NCBI GenBank assembly: GCA_028820215.1
Contig: JAPPKD010000263.1
Coordinates: forward strand, 8,228 to 72,227
Source: Spirochaetaceae bacterium
Lineage (GTDB): Bacteria; Spirochaetota; Spirochaetia; SZUA-6; Bin103
Reading direction: 5' to 3'
DNA length: 64,000 bases
The position numbers and the translations under genes were made by a program. Within the stretch, counting starts at the first letter, position 1, and every line of letters begins with the position of its first letter. Of the stretch, positions 52,536 to 61,701 are shown one piece after another. Under the pieces are notes generated by a model. That model was not told the origin of the DNA, ran no database searches, and saw only the letters and a list, made by a program, of their open reading frames with translations.

Positions 52536-54061
52536 CTACGGCTCCGCCTGGAGATGATAGGAGTACAGGCTGCCGGAGCGGACCCGAAAGCGAAGCCGGT
52601 ACTCGCCGGGCGGCAATCGCTGCAGATCCTCGCCGCCGACCTCGGCGTCCACGCTGTCGCCGCGGAACTGTCCCCTCGCCAGCACCGTGCCTGCTCCGTT
52701 CCCTCCGGCCGGCAGCACCTCGACCGTGAGGACTCCGCGCGGGCCGGCCGTACGTGCGTTGACGAAGATTCGCTCGCCGCCCAACCGCTCCGGCTTCGTC
52801 GTCAGCGTCCCTTCGTCCTCCCCGGCATCCACGCTGATGAAGCCGTCCTGGCGGAGCCATGCGAGTCCGGTTCCGCATCCCAGGCGCCCCATCTCGAGCA
52901 GCCCCGGGTCGTTCGCGCGCCGGTACGCCTTCGTCTCGCGATGCTCCCCCGTCCATCCGTTGTAGTACAGCCAGATGCGTCCATCGCGCTCGACCAGTCC
53001 GTTGTTGGGGCCCACCATCCCGGCATCGAAGTCACCACGGCCGCCGCGCGGAATCAGGGGCCGGTGGCCCCCGATGCGACGCCACGTGATGCCGTCCCGG
53101 CTGGCCGCGAGCTGGACGTCCATGAACCCCTTCTTGCGGATCTTGGGCTCATCCGGGTCGCCGTAGAGCACGTACAGCAGGCCCAGGTACCAGCCCCCTG
53201 GTAGATGAACACCGGCATGCTGTAGAGCTCGACGCCGTCGGGATCGTCCTCGTCGGGGACCATGACGGTGCCGGTGGGCGTCCAGCGCACGAAGTCCGTG
53301 GAGGTGGCCCGCCCGATGAGCCGCATGTGTGGGAACCGGCGCATCCCTTCGTCGACGGGAGCGGGGCGGCCCTCGTACCATCCGTGCAGCGAGCCGATGG
53401 TCGCGTCGTAGGTGTCGGGCTCCATCGCCCGCTGTCCCGGCTTCCAGGTAACGGGGCGCAGGAACGCCACGTACGCCTGCTACTTCGGGTCATAGCCGAG
53501 AAAGGAACCGTCGTCCGCCGCCGCCATGTAAATCGGATTCTGCGGATGCGGCCGCCAGTCGAGTCCGTCCGGGCTGCTGGCCGCGCACCAGCCCCACGAC
53601 CCGGCCGATCCCATCCAGCCACGTATCGCACCCGGTTTGTCTGCTCCCGATCCCCAGTACAGCATCTTGTACCGCGTGGCCGGATCGCAGTCGTGATCGT
53701 CATGGACGATGTTGACACCGCCTATGTCGTAGGCGACCACGTTGTTCCGCCGGTCACCGTTGAGCGCGTGGCGCCGCAGCAGCGGCTTCTCCCAGCGGAT
53801 GCCGTCGGTGGACTCCGCGTACGCACAGTGAAACGTACCGGCCGCCTCCCGCGCGAAGGCGTAGGTCTGGTACCAGTAGCGGAAGCGTCCCCCTTCGAAC
53901 AGCACCGTGCCGTGGTTGTGACCCATCGCCCGCTCCCACGGCAGATCCGGCACGACCACCGGGTTGTCCCGGTATTTCTCCGCCTGGTGGAAGGTGCGGA
54001 TCAGCCCCTGCCGGGATTCGACGTATGCGTCGTCCAGGAACAGTCGCCGGCACCCGCACAT
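52536..54061 (-). pseudogene. GH32/43-like propeller gene broken by a stop and a frameshift
   Basis: One propeller protein of about 508 aa can be reassembled from three pieces. Piece 1 (54061 to 53480) opens MCGCRRLFLDD and ends GSFLGYDPK with TAG at 53480-53478. Piece 2 continues in the same frame (QAYVAFLRPVTWKPG...VFIYQG). Piece 3 (to 52536) continues in another frame (GWYLGLLYVLYGDPDEPK...SYHLQAEP). The frame changes at a run of five C (53194-53198 on +); six would restore it. So one nonsense codon and one 1-nt deletion. Could be decay, a sequencing error, or (for the stop) readthrough. Confidence 0.75.
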
Positions 54062-54075
54062 ACCGCCCGATCCCG

Positions 54076-55809
54076 TTAGTCAGCCGCCCAGATGCTGTAG
54101 AGGCGCGTCTGGCGCATCCGCAGCTCGAGGTAGATCTTGCGGTCGATCAGGCGCAACGGCAGCGGCCCGGTGGTCCAGCGCAGGGGGACCGCTCGATGGT
54201 CGCCGTTGATCGGCCGCGCCTCCTCGAAGCCGAACCCTTCGACCGGGTCCCCGCGGTCGTCGAGCACGCGAGCGACCAGCGACCCAGCCGGCTCGGTAGT
54301 CACGTTGAGGTAGATCGTGGGGGCGCGCAGCATGAGCCCGGAGGTGGTCAGCTCGCCCCGCTCGGTCGCCCGCAAGGCGACCAGCCGTTCGTTCTCCCAC
54401 AGTGCCCACTGGACGACATGGCGCCATTGGGTCGTCCGCGGCCACTTGTGAGGGAAGTTGTCCCGGCGGACGATGATGCCCACGTGGTCCGCGTCGAACT
54501 GCACCAGGTCGTTGGTCGGGAAGACGCAAGCCGACGGCGACTCGGTATCGGGGTCCCAGCCCGTGGCATCGACCGCGATGACCGGATCCCCGGGAACGAA
54601 CTCGAACGCCTCGCCGTCCAGGCTGACGGCTAGGTGCAGATCCGCGCAATCGTCCTGACCGCGCCGATAGCGGCTGACGAAGAACAGGTGTACGTCGGAC
54701 GTTCCCGGATAGAGGCTGTGGCAGTTGGTGTAGTAGTCGACGCCGAGATCCTCCATGTAGGACGGAAACAGAATGGGACGAGGCAGAGGCCAGCGGTGGA
54801 AATCCGTGGTGCTGGTGAAGCCGATGCTGCGGCGCTGGGCGCGTTGCCAATATCGGCAGTAGGCGGCGTAGCGGTCGTGTTCGGCGTCCCAGTAGGGGGT
54901 TACCTCCTCGGCCATAAAGGTGAGCGCCGGATACGGAGTGGGCGTCCAGTGCAGGCCGTCGGGAGACTCGGCTCCGAAGAACGCCATGGCAGGGCCGTCG
55001 GGCAGCGCACCGAGGTCCTCGGGCATGACGCCGCCGACGATCAGCTCGTAGTGGCCGCCGGCTTCGACCTGGTCCCTGGGCATGCGCGAGAGCTGGACCA
55101 GCATGGACATGGGATCGAACGGCTCGTTCGTTTCCCGGCAATGGCGCACCAGGTCCGCAATCGGCATCCGGCCGCCAAACAGACCCTTGTAGCGGCCGGC
55201 CGGCGCGGCTGACGGGTCGACGAAGAGCTTCATCCCCGAGAAGCCGCGCTCCGGCACCTGCAGCGTACCGAAGACGATGTTGGTACGCCGCCCGTCGATC
55301 TCGACCACGTCCAGGTCGGGTGCGCGCCAGTCGACGCCGTCATCCGATTCCAGGTAGCGGACCACCAGGGTGTGGCTGGTCAGGTCGAAGCCGGCAGCCT
55401 CCTCCCGGCTCTGGCGCCGCTGGGCCGCGGTCGCCTGATCGCCCAGGCGCACGCGACCGCCGGCCCAAGCGCGGAAGCGGCCGCCGTCCTGCATGATCTG
55501 CGGATGCAGGTCCGCGAAGGCGTCCACCCGATCTCCGAGCGTGGCCGGCTGCGCCTCGAAGGCGAGGCCGCTCGGTACGTGGAACGGACGTCCAATCACC
55601 TCATGCTTTCGGAAGGTCCTGGTGCCGTAGTAGTCGGCGGTGGCATGCAGCGGGTGCGGCGTGCCGTCAGGCTCCGACCAGATGATCTTGCCGGGAAAGA
55701 TCAGCCCCGCGTCCAGGAACAGGAGGTGCCGCGCGCCGAGGTCGTAGACCATCTCGACCTCTTTCGTAGCGGGATACCGGCAATAGACGTTGCGCGCGCC
55801 CTGATACAT
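54076..55809 (-). CDS. Glycosidase-like propeller protein
   Basis: 577 aa, no signal peptide. Blade motifs LFLDAGLIFPGKIIWSEPDG, ESDDGVDWRAPDLD, ESPDGLHWTPTPYPALTF, YDRYAAYCRYWQR-like segment and TSTTDFHRWPLPRPILFP resemble GH32/43/130-type five-bladed propellers; the C-terminal about 110 aa are a beta-sandwich-like domain (WTTGPLPLRLIDRKIYLELRMRQTRLYSI), as in GH32. ATG at 55809. It lies 14 bp upstream of the broken propeller gene and in the same transcription direction as the importer. Confidence 0.72.
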   Translation of the reverse strand: MYQGARNVYCRYPATKEVEMVYDLGARHLLFLDAGLIFPGKIIWSEPDGTPHPLHATADYYGTRTFRKHEVIGRPFHVPSGLAFEAQPATLGDRVDAFADLHPQIMQDGGRFRAWAGGRVRLGDQATAAQRRQSREEAAGFDLTSHTLVVRYLESDDGVDWRAPDLDVVEIDGRRTNIVFGTLQVPERGFSGMKLFVDPSAAPAGRYKGLFGGRMPIADLVRHCRETNEPFDPMSMLVQLSRMPRDQVEAGGHYELIVGGVMPEDLGALPDGPAMAFFGAESPDGLHWTPTPYPALTFMAEEVTPYWDAEHDRYAAYCRYWQRAQRRSIGFTSTTDFHRWPLPRPILFPSYMEDLGVDYYTNCHSLYPGTSDVHLFFVSRYRRGQDDCADLHLAVSLDGEAFEFVPGDPVIAVDATGWDPDTESPSACVFPTNDLVQFDADHVGIIVRRDNFPHKWPRTTQWRHVVQWALWENERLVALRATERGELTTSGLMLRAPTIYLNVTTEPAGSLVARVLDDRGDPVEGFGFEEARPINGDHRAVPLRWTTGPLPLRLIDRKIYLELRMRQTRLYSIWAAD

Positions 55810-55826
55810 CTGGGCCTCCCTTCGAC

Positions 55827-56004
55827 TAGGTCATGCGAAGCTCGCCGGTACGGCCGGCACGGTGAGAGTCAGGGGCGAACGGGCGGTTCACGATACGCCC
55901 ATTCTCTTTGGTCACCTGGACCTGGATATTTCGGATTCCCGGAAGCCGGCGACATCCGCATCTGTTGGCGTCAGCGGATTTCTGGACGTCAGTCTGGCAC
56001 GCAC
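55827..56004 (-). pseudogene. Decayed AbrB-type antitoxin copy
   Basis: The minus strand from GTG 56004 reads VRARLTSRNPLTPTDADVAGFRESEIS, then shifts frame to VTKENGRIVNRPFAP. Aligned to the intact gene at 47273 (LAKLTSKNQLTLP...GFPKSDYFEVTKENGRIILTPVRL) both the DNA and protein correspond. The frame shift before VTKENG and loss of the helical tail show it is dead. An SD-like AGGAGGCGACCC remains upstream. No toxin is adjacent. Confidence 0.7.
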
Positions 56005-56102
56005 GGGTCGCCTCCTGCCGTATTTGGGCTACTGTATCGAGAGAGAAGTCACGCTATCCCTCTCATGAGACGCTGTCAACAGAGGTGCCGCTGTCGCGGC
56101 CG

Positions 56103-57467
56103 CTACTCACCGGTGTTCGCGGCGAACTCCCATTCCCCCGGATAGGCTCGATCGAATACCAGATCCGAGTAGTAGATGCCGTGTGCCTCCCGCTCGGCGG
56201 CATTCACGGCGACGCCGGCATGTGCCGGATCGGCCAGCGCGAAGGTTCGCAGCCGATGCACCACCGTCTGGCGGTCTCCTCCCGTATGTGACAGCACCTT
56301 GGCCTGATCCACCACGGCGTTCGCCTCGTCGCGAATCGGCATCTTCCCGTCAACCGAGTCGAACACCACCTGCGGCTCGCCGACGGCAAATCCTTGCTCC
56401 GGATCGACCTCCCACTGATAGAGGGGGTTGCGCATCCCCGGCCAATCCGGCCGGACGCGCGAGTCGTTGCTGTAGATCCGAATCACGCCATCGGCGCAGC
56501 GGAATGCGGTCTGCAGGCCGGGCGACGGCACGTCGACGTAGACCGGCTGCGGCAGCTCGGTGAGCGGATCGGCGGCGCGCAGCCACGCCACTCCGCCCTC
56601 GGGACGGCGGAAGGCCGGACGCACCCTCGCGCTGATCGCCCAGTCGCCATGGCTGAGCCGCATCGGGCACGGCTCCCAGAGCCCTTCGGCCGAGACCGGC
56701 CCGGTGCGGGTCCACTCGTACCGGCCGGCCGCAGGTCCATAGGAGAACTCCAGGCATGCGACGCGCTCGGTAGACGGGCAGAACACCGTCATGGGCGCCA
56801 GCCAGCGGGTGGCGTCGCCGTCTAACGGCACCGGGTTGACCATGCCGGTGATCACACGGCGTATCTCCGGGCGCTCGCACCACGTGTACCCCGACCCGTA
56901 GCCCTTCTGCCGCAGCGGCTGCACCGCCACCACCGGCGTAAAGGCGTCGGCGGCCGGATCGAAGCGTAGTTGCGTCCATTCGACCAGCGCGGTCGCGTCA
57001 AGACGGTCTCGCACCTCCTCGATCGTCTCGAGCGCCAGCCATCCGGTGTCGGGATCGAGGGGCCGGGCGACCCGCTTCCACATGAAGGTAAACAGTCCGG
57101 CGTGCGCCGGAACCTGCCCATCGATGAGCGCCCCGGCCGGCACGCCAAACCCCAGCGGGCCGACCGTCTGCCGGCTGTAGACGCGGCCATCCGCACATGC
57201 GTCCCAGTCGTCGGTGGTGGAGCGGAGCACTCCCTCACCTACCAACTCGCCGTCGTAGCCGCCAGCGCGGATCTGGTACAGGGTGCCGCGGTTGTCGTCC
57301 GAGCCGCGCCAGCCGCCGCTGGTCAGCAGCAGCAGAAAGCGGTCGCGGCTGAGCTGCAGGCCGTTGACATGGCGCGGGAACACGCCATCGGTGCCGGACT
57401 CACCGGCGGTGCGAAACCGATGGACTAGCTTGCCCCGGTAATCCAGCGTCGCGGCCGGCATGGTCAC
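56103..57467 (-). CDS. Glycosidase-like beta-propeller protein
   Basis: 454 aa. GTG 57467 overlaps the upstream stop (GTGA) and is chosen over ATG 57461 two codons later. Beta-rich repeated sequence (GTLYQIRAGGYDGELVGEGVL, DDWDACADGRVYSRQT, PVYVDVPSPGLQTAFRCADGVIRIYSND, NPLYQWEVDPEQGFAVGEPQVVFDS) in the style of GH43-like propellers with an Asp-Gly turn pattern. No signal peptide. Coupled to the TIM-barrel gene at 57464, suggesting joint action on one glycan-derived substrate. Confidence 0.65.
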   Translation of the reverse strand: MTMPAATLDYRGKLVHRFRTAGESGTDGVFPRHVNGLQLSRDRFLLLLTSGGWRGSDDNRGTLYQIRAGGYDGELVGEGVLRSTTDDWDACADGRVYSRQTVGPLGFGVPAGALIDGQVPAHAGLFTFMWKRVARPLDPDTGWLALETIEEVRDRLDATALVEWTQLRFDPAADAFTPVVAVQPLRQKGYGSGYTWCERPEIRRVITGMVNPVPLDGDATRWLAPMTVFCPSTERVACLEFSYGPAAGRYEWTRTGPVSAEGLWEPCPMRLSHGDWAISARVRPAFRRPEGGVAWLRAADPLTELPQPVYVDVPSPGLQTAFRCADGVIRIYSNDSRVRPDWPGMRNPLYQWEVDPEQGFAVGEPQVVFDSVDGKMPIRDEANAVVDQAKVLSHTGGDRQTVVHRLRTFALADPAHAGVAVNAAEREAHGIYYSDLVFDRAYPGEWEFAANTGE

Positions 57468-59101
57468 CCCGGCCGCGGCGAATCGGGCCAGACGCCGTCC
57501 GGATACTCGTAGCGGATCGAAAGCTCGATGTCCTCGACGGTGATGTCGAACTCCTCGGCCAGCCGCTCGTTGCGCCTGGCCATCCGCAGCGTTACCTCGT
57601 TGCGGCCGCGCCGCGGCAGGTTGCCCGACAGATCGTACTCGAACCAGTCCCGCCCGACCCAGCGCAGGTAGTAGGCGCCGGCCCGCATGGGCGTGTCGCA
57701 CTCCAGCAGCTCGCCGTTGAGGGCGACCTCGACCTCGTCGTAGCCGGTCATGTTCGTCAGGTGGACGCGTAGGCGGCACGAGTTCAGCCGGTCCGCCTTG
57801 CCGCGGGCATCGTCGGCAACCTCGATCGTGATCGGCAACGGGTCGGAGCCGAGCACCGCCGGGATCTGGTGCCCGGTCTCCAGGCAGTTGGGAAACGAGT
57901 CGTGCGAGCGCATGACCACGTAGGTCTTGTCCTTGAACTCCAGCCGCATCGGGTTGCCGATGTCGTCCAGCACGTCGCGGTTGTCGTAGTTGTAGGTAGG
58001 CGCGGTGCCGAAGTAGTTGAACACGTACAGGCCGGAAACGCCCTTCGCCAGGTGGCGCGCGGCGATCGCGCGCGTCATCTCGTTGGTCATCCCCGTCATG
58101 ATCGGCGTCTGGACGAACCAGCGCTTGTCGTCGGAGTCGCCGGCCAGGTAGCCCTCCTCGATCGCCGGGTAGATCTGCGTGTCGGTCGAGGCGGCCAGCT
58201 CCACCCACTCGCCCATGTCCTCCTCCATGTCCTGGCCGAAGAAGCAGGACGGCACGAGGATGTCGACCAAGTTGTCGCGCACCCAGGTGCGCACGTCCAG
58301 GCCGAGGCGCTCGCTGCCGGCGATGGTGTTAGGCACCCGCGCGGCGAAGCCGATCGGCCGGCCGCGCGCTTCGCCGATGCGGTCGATCCCGATCCGCATC
58401 TGCCGCATCATGTCGGTCATCAGCGCCATGCCGGCCTGCTCCGCGCCGCGCTTGAAGTAGCCGGGGCAGCGCATGTAGTCGCACAGGAAGCCGTCCAGGT
58501 CGTAGCGCTCGCACGATTCGAAGGCCAGGTCGCGCCGCAGGTCACGGACCTCCTGGTGGGCGTAGTCCTGGAAGGAACGCAGCACGTTCCGCAGCCTGTC
58601 CGGCCAGCCGGCGGCGCCGTCCTCGCCGATGAGGTACTCGGGGTGCTCGATGAAGAACTCGCCCGACCAGAGGTTGGCGTCGGCGGCGTCGACGCCCCAG
58701 TGGTGCCAGTCGTTCATGGCCAGCCGGAACCAGAAGTCGACGCCGATGCGCTTGGCTTCGCGCACCTTGACCGCTTCCGGGTCGATGCCAGCCTCGAATG
58801 CCAGACGCAGGTGCTCGGCGGCGCGCCACAGCTTGATGTCCCCGATGCGCGCGCCGCGCTGCATGCGGTCGACGATGAACTCCACGCCCTTCACCTCGGT
58901 CGGCCACCCCACGGTGAAGCCGGCGTTGGAGCCCATGGCGCCGACGTAGGCGTCCACCGGGCGGCCCTGGAAGAAGCCGAAGTGCGCCTGCGCGATCCGC
59001 TCCGCCGAGATCGGCGGGTGGTAGTACATCTCCTGCCCGGCGTTCTGGTCCCACATGACGCGGTAACGCGGCACGCGCCGGTCCTTCCTCTGATCAGCCA
59101 T
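57464..59101 (-). CDS. TIM-barrel glycosidase-like protein of unknown family
   Basis: 545 aa, no signal peptide. Barrel-like order of motifs: VDFWFRLAMNDWHHWG, YAHQEVRDLRRDLAFESCERYDLDGFLCDYMRCP, RPIGFAARVPNTIAGSERLGLDVRTWV, VDILVPSCFFGQDME, IYPAIEEGYLAGDSDDKRW. Acidic residues at strand ends (Asp of LDGFLCDY, Glu of IEEGY) are candidate catalytic pair. C-terminal about 110 aa beta-sandwich with VHLTNMTGYDEVEVALNGELL. ATG 59101 with AAAGGGG SD. Head of the 59.1-47.7 kb minus-strand run. Confidence 0.68.
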   Translation of the reverse strand: MADQRKDRRVPRYRVMWDQNAGQEMYYHPPISAERIAQAHFGFFQGRPVDAYVGAMGSNAGFTVGWPTEVKGVEFIVDRMQRGARIGDIKLWRAAEHLRLAFEAGIDPEAVKVREAKRIGVDFWFRLAMNDWHHWGVDAADANLWSGEFFIEHPEYLIGEDGAAGWPDRLRNVLRSFQDYAHQEVRDLRRDLAFESCERYDLDGFLCDYMRCPGYFKRGAEQAGMALMTDMMRQMRIGIDRIGEARGRPIGFAARVPNTIAGSERLGLDVRTWVRDNLVDILVPSCFFGQDMEEDMGEWVELAASTDTQIYPAIEEGYLAGDSDDKRWFVQTPIMTGMTNEMTRAIAARHLAKGVSGLYVFNYFGTAPTYNYDNRDVLDDIGNPMRLEFKDKTYVVMRSHDSFPNCLETGHQIPAVLGSDPLPITIEVADDARGKADRLNSCRLRVHLTNMTGYDEVEVALNGELLECDTPMRAGAYYLRWVGRDWFEYDLSGNLPRRGRNEVTLRMARRNERLAEEFDITVEDIELSIRYEYPDGVWPDSPRPG

Positions 59102-59331
59102 CGGTTACCCCTTTCGCGATGCGGCCGGCTTATCCCGCCCAGTGACGGCAGGTCAAGCCCTCGATCCTTTGGAAATGGGCGAGACTGGCCATGATCGCGC
59201 GCCGTGTGCGACGGCGACCTGTCCAGGCCGCAGCGAACGCAGGAGACGACCATCTCCGGCTCACTCCGCATTGCCGCGGAAACGCGCCCATAGTTCATTC
59301 GACGCAAAGAGGTAGAATTCCGGCCTATCTC

Positions 59332-59883
59332 GTGAGTGACGCACGCCTGCCAGGGAACTATGACCACCTCACAGCGCGCGCCAAGGCGCCGCTGATCGCG
59401 CTGCTGTCGCTGGCGTCGATCGCCTTGGGCGGGTACGCCTTTTCACTGCTGCTGGAACTGCTGAGGTTGCTGCGCGATCTCCACACCGTCGCGCCACGCG
59501 GCGGCGTCAGCCTGCTGCGGTTCCTGTTCGGATTCGGGCTGCCGGTCCTGGCCGGCGTTGGCTGCATCGCGGCCGTGGTGTTCACCGTCTATGCCTACAG
59601 CCGCTACGGGGTGCGCAGCCGGTGGCTCAGGCAATCGGTGCACGATCTTCCCCCCGAAGCCATGCTGGCCGCGGGCGAAGGCTACCGGACGCTCTTCAGC
59701 CGGTTCCTGCTGGTCACCGCGCTGGAGCTGTTCCTGGCAGCCGCGATCCGCGCGGGAGAGCTGGCCCTCTGGGGACTGGACGGCACGTGGCAAGGAGAGT
59801 TGGCGGTCGCTGCCGCCGTAGCGGCAGCGCTAGGGGTCGCGGCCGCCGCGGCACGGGCCCTGGTCGTCCGCGGATCGCGGTAG
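59332..59883 (+). CDS. Predicted membrane protein
   Basis: 183 aa from GTG 59332; the frame stays open upstream to 59191 without conserved or hydrophobic sequence, so the shorter start is preferred. Four hydrophobic helices (LIALLSLASIALGGYAFSLLLELL, GLPVLAGVGCIAAVVFTVYAY, FLLVTALELFLAAAI, AVAAAVAAALGVAAAAARALV). The 59102-59331 gap holds only a TAGAAT -10-like box at 59313. No family recognised; stands alone between divergent and downstream genes. Confidence 0.55.
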   Translation: MSDARLPGNYDHLTARAKAPLIALLSLASIALGGYAFSLLLELLRLLRDLHTVAPRGGVSLLRFLFGFGLPVLAGVGCIAAVVFTVYAYSRYGVRSRWLRQSVHDLPPEAMLAAGEGYRTLFSRFLLVTALELFLAAAIRAGELALWGLDGTWQGELAVAAAVAAALGVAAAAARALVVRGSR

Positions 59884-59948
59884 CCACACGCCGATGCTAC
59901 AGTCGTCGCGCACCTGCGTAGCAGCGCGCGGCGCGCCAGGGAGGGACG

Positions 59949-60743
59949 ATGACCGCAACACAGAAGTATCTCTTCGACCTGCAAGGATTCCTGATCGTCA
60001 AAGACGTGCTCTCGGACTCGGAGTGCGAGCTGGCCAAGCGCAAGATCCGCGAGCACATGGAGCCGATGGACAAGACGCCGGACGGCTACGACGCGAACGG
60101 CACTTGGCACAGGACCTCTGGCCTAGTGAATCTCGGCGAGCCGTTCACGACCCTGATCGACCATCCCAAGCTGATCTCGGTCCTGAGCGAGATCATCGGC
60201 CCCAAGCTGCGGCTGGAAGCCAACTACAGCTTCGTGCGCTCGAAAGGCTGTCCGCACTTCGAGATGCACGGCGGCCACCGCGGCGGCCGGGTGAACTTCC
60301 GCTACTACGTGCACGGCGACCAGATCTACACCGGGCTCACCGTCGTGGCGTTCACCCTGCAGGAAGTCTCGGAGGAGGACGGCGGCTTCGCCTGCATTCC
60401 CGGCTCCCACAAGTGCGACTTCCACGTCCCGCCGGAGGACCACAAGCGCCTGTTCGCGATCGACGGCCCGCTGGTGCGCAACATCGCGGCGCCCAAGGGC
60501 TCGGCCATAATCTTCACGGAGACGCTCGCGCACGGGGCCGCGTCCTGGCAGGGAAACGAGCCCAGGTACGGCGTGTTCTACAAGTACAACGACCGCGCGG
60601 CGACCTACGGCTACCGGCCCTACCGCCTCCCCAGCAAGGAGACCCTGGCGAAGCTCCCGCCGGAGAAGCGCATCTTCTTCAACGGCACGTGGGAGGCATT
60701 CGGCCCGGAGGACAACCCCCACAACGAGCACGCGGAGGTCTGA
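59949..60743 (+). CDS. Phytanoyl-CoA dioxygenase (PhyH) family protein
   Basis: 264 aa Fe(II)/2-oxoglutarate oxygenase fold: YLFDLQGFLIVKDVLSDSEC, NLGEPFTTLIDHPKLISVLSEIIG, EEDGGFACIPGSHKCDF, distal His in ETLAHGAASWQGNEPRYGVFYKYN and 2-OG-binding Arg. The proximal HxD is not obvious (HFEMHGGHRGGRVNF), so iron binding is less certain. ATG with GGGAGGGACG SD. Hydroxylates lipids or secondary metabolites in characterised members; abundant in marine and sponge-associated bacteria. Confidence 0.85.
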   Translation: MTATQKYLFDLQGFLIVKDVLSDSECELAKRKIREHMEPMDKTPDGYDANGTWHRTSGLVNLGEPFTTLIDHPKLISVLSEIIGPKLRLEANYSFVRSKGCPHFEMHGGHRGGRVNFRYYVHGDQIYTGLTVVAFTLQEVSEEDGGFACIPGSHKCDFHVPPEDHKRLFAIDGPLVRNIAAPKGSAIIFTETLAHGAASWQGNEPRYGVFYKYNDRAATYGYRPYRLPSKETLAKLPPEKRIFFNGTWEAFGPEDNPHNEHAEV

Positions 60744-60752
60744 GCGTTCCGT

Positions 60753-61106
60753 TCATCCACCCCGGACTCCGCGGACCAGCACCACGTGGCGGCGTTCGAT
60801 CTCGGCGTGAAAGCTCTCCGGCAGGCGTGCCCAGTCGTGCATCTCCACCAGGAAAGGGATGGTAGAGTCTCGTAGCGCGTCCTCCAGGTCCGCCAGACGG
60901 GATGCCTCGATCTTGCCCAGGCCCGGACCGCGCAGGACGAGGTCCAGGTCGCTGCCATCGTGGCTCAGTCCGCTGACCCGGCTCCCATAGGCCCAGACCT
61001 CGACGCCGGGCACATGCGTTTTGACGAGCGCTTCGATACGCGCCCGATGACGCTCTGACAGATGCAGGTTCCTTCCCGTCTCGATCTTGGCAGAAGGCTC
61101 AGCCAT
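60753..61106 (-). CDS. MNT-type nucleotidyltransferase (antitoxin-like)
   Basis: 117 aa minimal nucleotidyltransferase with YGSRVSGLSHDGSDLDLVLR (GSx10DxD) and LVEMHDWARLPESF. In HEPN/MNT toxin-antitoxin pairs the MNT partner AMPylates or otherwise neutralises the HEPN RNase. ATG 61106 overlaps the HEPN stop by 8 nt. Converges on the PhyH gene. Confidence 0.85.
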   Translation of the reverse strand: MAEPSAKIETGRNLHLSERHRARIEALVKTHVPGVEVWAYGSRVSGLSHDGSDLDLVLRGPGLGKIEASRLADLEDALRDSTIPFLVEMHDWARLPESFHAEIERRHVVLVRGVRGG

Positions 61107-61532
61107 CGGCCTTTCCCGCGATCACGTCCGCCAGTCTGCCGGCGTCGTCGACGAAGCGTGGCAGAAGCTTCAGCGTGGCTTCGGCGAAGCCTTCGCCGTA
61201 GTCGTGAGCGGTGTCGTTGCGATTATCGCGGTACTCCAGCCAGCGCTCACAGGAGTCGGCCGGAATCAGGCCGTGCTTGGCGGCATGCCGGAACACGTCC
61301 TTGAACGCCAACCGGTCCGCCTCTCGGTTGCTGGCGAACCATGGTCGCAGGCGCTTCTTCAGCAGTTTGCCGCTCTGCTCCAGCACCGCTCGAACTCCTT
61401 GACGCACGCCACCCGGTAAATGTCGTACAGGACGTCATCTTCGGAACCTTCGGCGCGGAGTGCGACGAGCGCCTGTCCGAGAGTCTTGATGCAGCGCCGC
61501 AGGTAGGTGGTATCGATCTCGCTACGTCCCAT
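61099..61532 (-). pseudogene. HEPN-domain partner of MNT, frameshifted
   Basis: The reading frame from ATG 61532 (MGRSEIDTTYLRRCIKTLGQ...ACVKEFER) stops at CWSRAANC, while the rest of a HI0074-like HEPN protein (VLEQSGKLLKKRLRPWFAS...YRDNRNDTAHDYGEGFAE...ADVIAGKADG) continues in another frame to 61099. A single missing base near 61386-61390 explains it. The RNase motif R-x4-H (RNDTAH) is in the second piece. From the internal start at 61407 a 102-aa N-truncated HEPN is still readable. Confidence 0.72.
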
Positions 61533-61631
61533 GTCTCGGCGCTGACGACTCCCCGTTCACTCCAGACGAACTGTCCACCGCTCCGGTAGAGTCTCGCGGA
61601 TCTGCCGCGATGGCGGCAAGGCCACGGTAAA

Positions 61632-61661
61632 GCACCATTGTCTGGTGTACATTGATGGTGC
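61632..61661. promoter_or_regulatory. Dyad upstream of vapBC
   Basis: GCACCAT (61632-61638) and ATGGTGC (61655-61661) form perfect 7-bp arms, 16 nt apart, 40 nt before the vapB ATG. Spacing of about two helical turns suits a VapBC or other dimeric repressor operator; conditional autoregulation is normal for these loci. Confidence 0.5.
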
Positions 61662-61701
61662 CTTGTGCTGGTGCCGCCGGTCGTGGGACATTGCCGTCGG
61701 A

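Noticed and set aside
50562..53204. 880-codon open frame on the plus strand across the importer genes.
   Set aside because: Antisense to conserved LplB/LplC/binding-protein genes, extremely Asp/Gln/Arg/His-rich, no recognisable motif.
59102..59331. N-terminal extension of the membrane protein back to 59191.
   Set aside because: The extra 47 residues are Arg/Pro-rich and shadow-like; GTG 59332 leads directly into the hydrophobic part.
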